DNA of 27,559 nucleotides from Solirubrobacteraceae bacterium (GTDB lineage Bacteria; Actinomycetota; Thermoleophilia; Solirubrobacterales; Solirubrobacteraceae), in NCBI GenBank assembly GCA_025935735.1, contig JAICUS010000011.1, positions 1-27,559 of the forward strand, read 5' to 3'. A model generated the notes under the pieces. That model did no database searches, was not told where the DNA came from, and saw only the letters and a list, made by a program, of their open reading frames with translations. The position numbers were made by a program, and so were the translations under genes. Of the stretch, positions 21,973 to 27,559 are shown one piece after another; position 1 is the stretch's first letter, and each line of letters starts with the position of its first letter.

Positions 21973-23441
21973 GCCACCCCGATCCGCACGTCGCGCACGA
22001 GCGTGGGCGCCGCGCCGTGCGACAGGAAGCCCCACTGCTTGGGCTCGCCCTTGCCGCACGGCATGCCGAAGGTGCGGAACTCCTCCGGGCCCGCGACCGC
22101 CTCCACGCCGCCCCAGAAGCGCGGCGTGACGCCGCCGTAGGAGAAGTCGCGGACCAGCCGCGTGCGCTTGCCGCCGCGGACCTCCCATGCCACCTCGGTG
22201 CCGAACTGGAAGCTCAGCCGCCGCGAGTCGATCGACCAGCTGCGGTTGTCGTCGATGTAGTAGCCGTCGCCCATCCGCTCGAGCAGCTCGTCCGTGCTGC
22301 CCTCGCCGGGCTCGAGGAAGACGTGCGTGGCGAAGCACAGCGGCAGCGCGGCCCAGCCGTCGGAGCGGGCCGCGCCGGTCGAGCGCCGGCCGAGCCGGGC
22401 GGCGCTGTCGCGGCTGGAGAGGAAGTTGGCCACCACGCCCTCGCGGATCAGCGGCGTGCGCACGGCCGGCGTCCCCTCGTCGTCGAATGCGAAGCTGCCG
22501 CGGGTGCCGGGCACGGTCGGGTCCGCGCTGACGTTCACCGCCGGCGAGCCGTAGCGCAGCGTCCCCACGGCGCCGGGCGCGATGAACGAGCGGCCGGCGA
22601 AGTTGGCCTCGTCGCCGAGGATGCGGTCGAGCTCGAGCGCGTGGCCCGTGGACTCGTGCACCTGCAGCGCCATCTGCGCAGGCCCGATGACCAGCGCGCT
22701 CGTCCCGGAGGCGGCCGCCGGGGCGCGCAGCAGCGCCGCGGCCTCGGCGCCGACCCGCGCCGCCTCGCTTTCCAGGCGCAGGCCGAGGACGTACTCCCAG
22801 CCCGCGGCGGCCGTGTTCCCGTGGAAGGAGTTGGGGAAGCTGCGGCGCTGCACCCGCCCGTCGCCGGCCGCCTGGCAGAGCACCATGGCGCCGCTCTCGA
22901 CGAAGTGCTGGGCGTTGCGCGAGCCCTCGCTGTTGGCGAAGTGGCGGTGCTGGCGCTTGGCGTTGACGCCGGCCTGCGCGTGGACGACCGCGGGCTCGGC
23001 CAGCGCCGCCGCCAGCGCGTCCTGGACGACCGCCTCGCGCTCGGACGCGCGGACGGCGAACGGGTCGATCGCCACCTCGGTCGCGTGCCCGCCCGTCGCC
23101 GGCGAGCACGGCGGCAGGGTGACGCGGCGCACGCCCGCGGCGGCCGCGGCGCGCGCGTTGGCCACGGCGAGCCGCGCCGCGCGGCGCCCATCGTCCTCGC
23201 CGGCCAGCGGGATGGCGGCAAACCCCCAGGCGCCGTCGACCAGCGCGCGCACCCCGATGCCGGCGTTGCCCTCCACGCGCTCGTCCACCGGCCGGCCCGA
23301 CACCGCGTAGAGCCGCAGCTCCTCGGTCTCGGACAGCCGCACGTCGGCGAACTCCGCGCCGAGCGCCGCCGCCTCCGCGAGCGCCTCGTCGAGCTCCGGC
23401 CCGGGTGCGGCGAGCGCGCCCCAGCGGTGCGCGTCAGACAC
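21969..23441 (-). CDS. tldD: TldD-like zinc metalloprotease subunit
   Basis: A 490-residue TldD-family protein with the catalytic zinc motif HESTGH at 262-267 (the HExxxH form special to this family) and the C-terminal cysteine ligand in MPCGKGEPKQ (C462). Other conserved blocks are ADVRLSETEELRLY, GNAGIGVRALVDGAWGFAA (58-76), LELDRILGDEANFAG, GSFAFDDEGTPA (315-326) and GDGYYIDDNRSWSIDSRRLSFQF. It should form the active protease with the TldE-like protein encoded next. The GTG at 23441 overlaps the oxidoreductase gene by 8 bases. The natural substrate is unknown; co-transcription with a peptide-type importer suggests an imported peptide or modified peptide rather than an endogenous toxin. Confidence 0.88.
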   Translation of the reverse strand: MSDAHRWGALAAPGPELDEALAEAAALGAEFADVRLSETEELRLYAVSGRPVDERVEGNAGIGVRALVDGAWGFAAIPLAGEDDGRRAARLAVANARAAAAAGVRRVTLPPCSPATGGHATEVAIDPFAVRASEREAVVQDALAAALAEPAVVHAQAGVNAKRQHRHFANSEGSRNAQHFVESGAMVLCQAAGDGRVQRRSFPNSFHGNTAAAGWEYVLGLRLESEAARVGAEAAALLRAPAAASGTSALVIGPAQMALQVHESTGHALELDRILGDEANFAGRSFIAPGAVGTLRYGSPAVNVSADPTVPGTRGSFAFDDEGTPAVRTPLIREGVVANFLSSRDSAARLGRRSTGAARSDGWAALPLCFATHVFLEPGEGSTDELLERMGDGYYIDDNRSWSIDSRRLSFQFGTEVAWEVRGGKRTRLVRDFSYGGVTPRFWGGVEAVAGPEEFRTFGMPCGKGEPKQWGFLSHGAAPTLVRDVRIGVA

Positions 23442-24570
23442 CGGCGACCTCGGCGAACTCCTCGAGCGCGACCCAGCGGCGCTCGCGGGCCGCGCGCTCG
23501 AACGCGTTGATCGTGCGCTGCACGAGCGCGCCCTGGGCGAAGTCGCCCTGGTTGACGTCGCCGCCGGCGAGGATCTCGTCGGTGAAGTCCCGGACGAGGT
23601 TGGAGTAGAACAGCTCCGGCCACGGCTCGCGGCTCGTGCCGCCGGCGGGGAAATAGTCCTGCGGGATCTCGCGGGCGACGAACTCGACCGCGTCCTTGGT
23701 CGCCGTGTGGATCGTCTGGCAGATCCCCGCCTCCTCGACGAGCCGCACGATGATCGCGCCCTCGGAGCCGTAGATGCGCGCCTCGATCCCCGGGTAGTTG
23801 CCGACGGTCACGTAGGACGACTGGATCGAGGCCATCACCGGCGCCTCGAACTCGCAGATCCACATGTCGCCGTCGTCGATGTTCATCCGCTGCATGCGCC
23901 CGGTGGCGCGGACCATGCGCTCCGGGACGAAGTTGCGCATCGTGCCGACGACGTTGGTGAGCGGGCTGCCCACCCACCAGTGCATGATGTCGATGATCGG
24001 CGCGCCGTAGCCCTCGATCGAGGAGATGGCGATCTCGCCGTCGACCGCCGGCTCCTCGGCCTGGCGCAGCGGCGTCGCGGGGTCGATCCACTGGCTGTTC
24101 TGCTCGAAGCCGTTGAACACGTACGGCTCGCCGACGAATCCCTCGTCGATCAGGTCCTTGGCGTACTGGATCGCGGGCGCGTAGCGGAACGTGAAGCCGA
24201 GCTTGGTCTTCAGGCCCTGGCTCGCGGCGAGGTCGGCCGCGCGGCGCGTCTCGCGCGCGTCGTGGTTGACCGGCTTCTCGCACAGCACGTGCTTGCCGGC
24301 CTCCAGCGCCGCCATCGACAGCGGGAAATGGCCGTCGTTGCCGGTGGCGACGTCGAGCACGTCGATCCGCGGGTCCTCCAGGACCGAGCGCAGGTCGTCG
24401 GTGCCGCGGGCGATCCCGAACCGCGCGGCCATCTCCTCGGCGCGAGCGCGGTCGACGTCCAGCAGCGCGGCCACCTCCACGCGCGGGTCGCGCAGCCAGC
24501 CCGGGATGTGCGCGTGCTCGGCCCAGCGCCCGGCTCCGGCGACGGCGACGACGAGCGGCTTGGAAGTCAT
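23434..24570 (-). CDS. Gfo/Idh/MocA-family NAD(P)-dependent oxidoreductase
   Basis: A 378-residue dehydrogenase. The N-terminal Rossmann fold has VAVAGAGRWAEHAHIPG (8-24) and the LDVDRARAEEMAARFG dinucleotide-selecting segment. ATGNDGHFPLSMAALEAGKHVLCEKP ends in the family-defining EKP at 98-100. The C-terminal alpha/beta domain has GYGAPIIDIMHWWVG with the Asp-x-x-His pattern of the active site. Members usually oxidise or reduce sugars, inositols or amino sugars, though some act on other hydroxy compounds. The ATG at 24570 has AGGAG 5 bases upstream and a 28-base gap after the DppB gene, the only non-overlapping junction in this operon. A sugar or cyclitol moiety in the imported substrate is a possibility only. 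Confidence 0.87.
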   Translation of the reverse strand: MTSKPLVVAVAGAGRWAEHAHIPGWLRDPRVEVAALLDVDRARAEEMAARFGIARGTDDLRSVLEDPRIDVLDVATGNDGHFPLSMAALEAGKHVLCEKPVNHDARETRRAADLAASQGLKTKLGFTFRYAPAIQYAKDLIDEGFVGEPYVFNGFEQNSQWIDPATPLRQAEEPAVDGEIAISSIEGYGAPIIDIMHWWVGSPLTNVVGTMRNFVPERMVRATGRMQRMNIDDGDMWICEFEAPVMASIQSSYVTVGNYPGIEARIYGSEGAIIVRLVEEAGICQTIHTATKDAVEFVAREIPQDYFPAGGTSREPWPELFYSNLVRDFTDEILAGGDVNQGDFAQGALVQRTINAFERAARERRWVALEEFAEVAGV

Positions 24571-24598
24571 GTTGGCTCCTGGATCACTGGGTTTGGTG

Positions 24599-25534
24599 TC
24601 ACCGTCGGCTGAGCCGCACCCGCGGATCCACGAGCGTGTAGGTGACGTCGACGGCGAAGTTCATGAGCACGACGAACACCGCGGCCACGAGCACGGTGCC
24701 CGTGATCATCGGGACGTCGAGCGTGGCGATGGCGTGGTAGGCGAGCTGGCCGACGCCCGGCAGCCCGAACACCGACTCGATGATCAGCACCCCGCCCAGG
24801 AAGTAGCCGAGGTCCATGCCGAGCATCGTGATCACGGGGATGAGCACGTGGCGCAGCGCGTGGCGCCGGACGATCGTGCGCTCTGGCATGCCCTTGAGCC
24901 GGGCGAACTCGATGAACGGCGAGCGCAGGGTGCCGAGCATCGTCGTGCGCACCATGCGCGCGTAGAACGCCGCGCCGCCCACGCCGAGCGCGAAGCTCGG
25001 CAGGATCAGGTACCAGATCAGCGGGTGGCCGGCACCGCTCAGCGGGAACAGGGAGAGCTTGTAGGAGAGGTAGTACAGGAGCATCAGCCCGAGCCAGAAC
25101 GGCGGCGCCGACAGCCCGACGAGCGCGACCATGTTCAGCCCGCGGTCGAGCACGCCGCCCGGGCGGCGCGCGGCGACGATCCCGATCGGCAGGCCGAGCG
25201 CGAGCTCCCACCACACGGCGAGAACGGCGAGCTGGATGGTGATGGGCAGGTTCGCGCGGATCTCGCCGGCCACGGAGCGGCCCTGCAGCGCGAACGAGGT
25301 GCCGAGGTCGCCGTGCGCCAGCCGCGAGACGTAGTGGGTGTACTGCGACCACAGCGGCTTGTCGAGCCCGAGCTGGTGGCCGATCGAGGCCACCGCCTGC
25401 GGGCTCGCGTTGGGGCCGGCGACCAGCCGCGCCGGATCTCCGGGCACGATGTTGGAGAACAGGAAGGCCAGCGTGACGACGCCGAAGATCACGACGATCA
25501 TCTGCGCGAACCGCCGCAGCAGCCAGCCGGTCAC
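24599..25534 (-). CDS. dppB: Dipeptide/oligopeptide ABC importer permease, DppB-like
   Basis: A 311-residue inner-membrane permease of the DppB/OppB/NikB family. LLRRFAQMIVVIFGVVTLAFLFSNIVPGDPARLVAG is the standard N-terminal helix and post-helix motif. LGLDKPLWSQYTHYVSRLAHGDLGTSF (56-81) is the periplasmic region before helix 2, and FIEFARLKGMPERTIVRRHALRHVL (207-231) the ATPase-coupling loop. The ending VDVTYTLVDPRVR is diagnostic. GTG at 25534 overlaps the DppC-like stop (GTGA). Together with DppC it forms the channel; ligands in the family are peptides, but also nickel, glutathione and some sugars. Confidence 0.92.
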   Translation of the reverse strand: MTGWLLRRFAQMIVVIFGVVTLAFLFSNIVPGDPARLVAGPNASPQAVASIGHQLGLDKPLWSQYTHYVSRLAHGDLGTSFALQGRSVAGEIRANLPITIQLAVLAVWWELALGLPIGIVAARRPGGVLDRGLNMVALVGLSAPPFWLGLMLLYYLSYKLSLFPLSGAGHPLIWYLILPSFALGVGGAAFYARMVRTTMLGTLRSPFIEFARLKGMPERTIVRRHALRHVLIPVITMLGMDLGYFLGGVLIIESVFGLPGVGQLAYHAIATLDVPMITGTVLVAAVFVVLMNFAVDVTYTLVDPRVRLSRR

Positions 25535-26451
25535 CGCCGGCCCTCCTCGGCGGGGTCGAGCAGGTCGGTGAGCCAGTCGCCCGCGAGGTTGAACGCCAGC
25601 ACGGTGACGATGAGGCACACGCCGGGCGCGATCAGCAGCCAGGGCGCGCTCTGGAAGTACTGCTGCCCCTGGGAGATCATCTGCCCCCACGAGGCCTGCG
25701 GCAGCGGCACGCCGATGCCGAGGTAGGACAGCGACGCCTCGATCATGATCGAGGAGGCGACCCCCAGCGTCGCGTAGACGATGATCGCCGGCGCGAGGTG
25801 CGGGAGGATGTGACGGCGCAGGATCGTCAGGTCGCCGGTGCCGAGCGTGCGCGCCGCGGTGACGAACTCGCGCTCCTTGAGCGAGAGCACGAGGCTGCGC
25901 ACGACCCGCGCCAGGTAGGTCCAGTAGCCGAAGGCGATGACCAGGACGACGTTGCGCGTGCTCGGCTCGGTGACCGCGATCAGCGCGATGCAGAAGAGCA
26001 GCAGCGGGAACGACAGCACGACGTCGGTGACCCGCATGAGGATCGAGTCGACGATGCCGCCGACGTAGCCGGCGATGGTGCCGACGGCGATGCCGATCAG
26101 CGAGGCCAGCCCGGTGGCCACGACCCCGACGAGCAGCGACACCCGCGCGCCGTAGATGAGCCGGCTGAGGACGTCGCGGCCGTTGGGGTCGGTGCCGAGG
26201 ACGAACTCGTGGCCGGGATGGACCGGCGCGCCCTGCAGCGACAGGCCCTCGGGGTAGGCGTGCAGCGGGTCGCGCGGCGCCAGCAGCGGCGCGAGGATGG
26301 CGATCAGCGCGAGCACGATCACGGTGGTCACGGCGATCAGCGCCACCGGGTTGCGGCGCAGGCTGCGCCAGGCGACGCGCAGGAAGTGCGGGTCGCGGAC
26401 GGCGACCGGCTCGGCGGCGACCGGCTCGACGGCGATCAGCGGCGCGGTCAT
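25531..26451 (-). CDS. dppC: Dipeptide/oligopeptide ABC importer permease, DppC-like
   Basis: A 306-residue permease of the DppC/OppC family. The cytoplasmic N-tail ends in FLRVAWRSLRRNPVALIAV, followed by helix 1 and ILAPLLAPRDP. The domain motif FVLGTDPNGRDVLSRLIYGARVSL (83-106) is near-universal in DppC proteins. The coupling loop REFVTAARTLGTGDLTILRRHILPHL (193-218) and SYLGIGVPLPQASWGQMI follow. The Ala/Val/Glu repeat AVEPVAAEPVAV near the N-terminus is low-complexity. ATG at 26451 overlaps the ATPase gene stop (ATGA). Confidence 0.92.
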   Translation of the reverse strand: MTAPLIAVEPVAAEPVAVRDPHFLRVAWRSLRRNPVALIAVTTVIVLALIAILAPLLAPRDPLHAYPEGLSLQGAPVHPGHEFVLGTDPNGRDVLSRLIYGARVSLLVGVVATGLASLIGIAVGTIAGYVGGIVDSILMRVTDVVLSFPLLLFCIALIAVTEPSTRNVVLVIAFGYWTYLARVVRSLVLSLKEREFVTAARTLGTGDLTILRRHILPHLAPAIIVYATLGVASSIMIEASLSYLGIGVPLPQASWGQMISQGQQYFQSAPWLLIAPGVCLIVTVLAFNLAGDWLTDLLDPAEEGRR

Positions 26452-27428
26452 GCCGCCACCTCGGCCGCGTCAGCCGCGACATGGCAGGCGGCGACCTGGC
26501 CGCCGGCCTTGCGCAGCAATTTGGGGCGCACTACCCGGCACTCCTCGCGCACGAGCGGGCAGCGGGGGTGAAACGGGCAGCCCGAAGGCGGCGCCGCGGG
26601 GTCCGGCGGCTCGCCCGACAGCGCCTGGCGCGGGCCGGCGCGGGTCGCGCTCACCTCGGGAACCGCGGCGATCAGCGCGCGCGTATACGGATGCTGCGGG
26701 TCGCCGAAGACCTGCGCGGACGTGCCGTGCTCGACGATCCGGCCCAGGTACATGATCGCCACGCGGTCGGCCAGGAAGCGCAGCGTCGACAGGTCGTGGG
26801 AGATGAAGAGGTAGCTGATGCCCGAGTCGGCCTGGATGTCCTTGAGCAGGTTGAGGATCTGCGCGCGGATCGAGACGTCGAGCGCGGCGACGGCCTCGTC
26901 GCAGATGATCACCTCGGGGCGGACCGCGAGGGCGCGGGCGATCGACACGCGCTGGCGCTGGCCGCCCGAGAGCTGCGCGGGATAGCGCGACAGCAGGGTC
27001 GCGGGCAGGTTGACGCGCTCCAGCAGCTCGCTGGCCTGCGCGCGGTGCTGTGCGCGGGCCACGCCGCGTACGGACAGCCCCTCGCCGATCGCGTCCAGCA
27101 CGTTCATCCGAGGGTCGAGCGAGTCGTAGGGGTCCTGGTAGACCATCTGCATGCGCCGGCGGTAGGCGCGCAGCTCGCCGCGGCGCAGCCCGACGGCGTC
27201 GGCCCCGGCGACGGTCATCGTCCCCGCGGTCGGCCGGTGGATCTGCACCAGCGCGCGGGCCACCGTGCTCTTGCCCGAGCCCGACTCGCCGGCGACGCCG
27301 AGCGTCTCCCCCGGGGCGAGCGCGAAGGTCACGCCGTCGACGGCGCGCACGGTCCGCGCGGACTGCAGCCCGCGGCGCACGCGGAAGTGGACCTTCAGGT
27401 CGCGTACGTCCACCACCGGCGCGCTCAT
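26448..27428 (-). CDS. dppF: Oligopeptide ABC importer ATPase, OppF/DppF-like
   Basis: A 326-residue ATPase. Walker A GESGSGKST (47-55), Q-loop VYQDPYDSLDPRM (96-108), signature LSGGQRQRVSIARAL (153-167), Walker B VIICDEAVAALD (173-184) and switch histidine H211 are intact. YQDPYxSLDPRM is the OppF/DppF type rather than OppD. The C-terminal oligopeptide-transporter extension has GCPFHPRCP, EEC and ACH, giving four cysteines (284, 290, 297, 315), as in family members proposed to carry an iron-sulfur cluster. ATG at 27428 with AGAGG 7 bases upstream. No OppD-type partner or binding protein is encoded within the window; they may lie beyond the right edge, or this ATPase may be shared or act as a homodimer. 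Confidence 0.9.
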   Translation of the reverse strand: MSAPVVDVRDLKVHFRVRRGLQSARTVRAVDGVTFALAPGETLGVAGESGSGKSTVARALVQIHRPTAGTMTVAGADAVGLRRGELRAYRRRMQMVYQDPYDSLDPRMNVLDAIGEGLSVRGVARAQHRAQASELLERVNLPATLLSRYPAQLSGGQRQRVSIARALAVRPEVIICDEAVAALDVSIRAQILNLLKDIQADSGISYLFISHDLSTLRFLADRVAIMYLGRIVEHGTSAQVFGDPQHPYTRALIAAVPEVSATRAGPRQALSGEPPDPAAPPSGCPFHPRCPLVREECRVVRPKLLRKAGGQVAACHVAADAAEVAA

Positions 27429-27430
27429 AG

Positions 27431-27448
27431 GTCAACCTCTTGGTTGTC
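27431..27448. promoter_or_regulatory. Inverted repeat over the OppF ribosome-binding site
   Basis: GTCAACC (27431-27437) and GGTTGTC (27442-27448) form an inverted repeat with 6 of 7 pairs around TCTT, ending two bases before the start codon on the minus strand. It includes the Shine-Dalgarno AGAGG. It could be an operator for the operon's GntR-type regulator or a weak RNA hairpin limiting translation; neither is shown. No convincing -35/-10 pair was found nearby. Confidence 0.3.
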
Positions 27449-27473
27449 GCGGCCCGGATAGGGTCGTGCGGCC

Positions 27474-27552
27474 GGCTCCCGCCGGGAGAGGGCCTCGTGC
27501 GCTGGCCTGTGTGAAGGCCCTCGTGAGACCTGCCCCTCCCGGCGGGGTGGGC
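27474..27552. repeat. Cluster of GC-rich inverted repeats upstream of the OppF gene
   Basis: Within a gene-free stretch (27429-27559) several potential stems occur: the near-perfect palindrome CTCCCGCCGGGAG around 27476-27488; GAGGGCCT (27488-27495) with AGGCCCTC (27515-27522), a perfect 8-bp stem with a 19-base loop; and an imperfect 9-bp stem 27532-27540/27544-27552. They may be a terminator of a gene beyond the right edge or a leader/attenuator. Nothing else is recognisable in this stretch. Confidence 0.4.
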
Positions 27553-27559
27553 TGCCGCA

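Noticed and set aside
24599..26482. Apparent single long frame covering both Dpp permeases
   Set aside because: DppC is in another frame; only its shadow is joined to DppB. The GTGA overlap at 25531-25534 shows two separate genes, not a fusion.
1..27559. tRNA, rRNA, CRISPR arrays, insertion sequences, att sites, replication origin
   Set aside because: No cloverleaf-like segments, spaced repeats, transposase or integrase motifs or origin-like clusters were noticed on either strand; by-eye reading could miss a tRNA, so a dedicated scan would be decisive.

Overview
The window is very GC-rich, with G or C at nearly every third codon position, frequent GTG starts and almost no intergenic space. 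Together with two LLM-family (F420/FMN-type) oxidoreductases, a Streptomyces-like MatB and a promoter with leaderless geometry, this points to an Actinomycetota chromosome. A Thermoleophilia/Solirubrobacterales-like soil lineage would fit, but that placement is impression only. No rRNA, tRNA, CRISPR array, phage gene or insertion sequence was seen.

Layout. (1) 1-1278, + strand: 3' part of matB (malonyl-CoA synthetase), closed by a strong hairpin. (2) 1279-1798: no intact gene, but the decayed remains of an alanine dehydrogenase gene on the minus strand, with a large internal deletion and frameshifts. (3) 16781 down to 1799, minus strand: a 14-gene operon in which most neighbours overlap by 4 bases (ATGA/GTGA). 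Order of transcription: aldehyde dehydrogenase, class III aminotransferase, a four-gene PotDBCA-type ABC importer, an HMG-CoA-lyase-like protein, enoyl-CoA hydratase, class III CoA-transferase, second enoyl-CoA hydratase, acyl-CoA synthetase, nitronate-monooxygenase-family flavoprotein, LLM oxidoreductase and a class II HDAC/acetylpolyamine-amidohydrolase-like enzyme. (4) 16848-17372, + strand: a divergent MarR regulator. The 66-base gap holds a 31-bp palindrome overlapping a TTGACA-17-TAGGAT promoter that would give a leaderless operon transcript. (5) 27428 down to 17385, minus strand: a second tightly packed 10-gene operon: OppF-type ATPase, DppC and DppB permeases, Gfo/Idh/MocA oxidoreductase, TldD, TldE/PmbA, two tandem divergent DUF4438 proteins, a GntR/FCD regulator and a second LLM oxidoreductase. 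(6) 27429-27559: gene-free leader with several inverted repeats.

How the genes may work together (inference). Operon 1 reads as uptake of a polyamine or related amine (Pot transporter), removal of an N-acyl group (HDAC-like enzyme), transamination to an aldehyde, oxidation to an acid, CoA activation (ligase or CoA-transferase), then hydration and C-C cleavage by the hydratases and the HMG-CoA-lyase-like enzyme, all under MarR control. Operon 2 couples a peptide-type importer to the TldD/TldE zinc protease pair and two proteins of unknown function. It is the best candidate here for an undescribed system, perhaps import and breakdown of an unusual or modified peptide.
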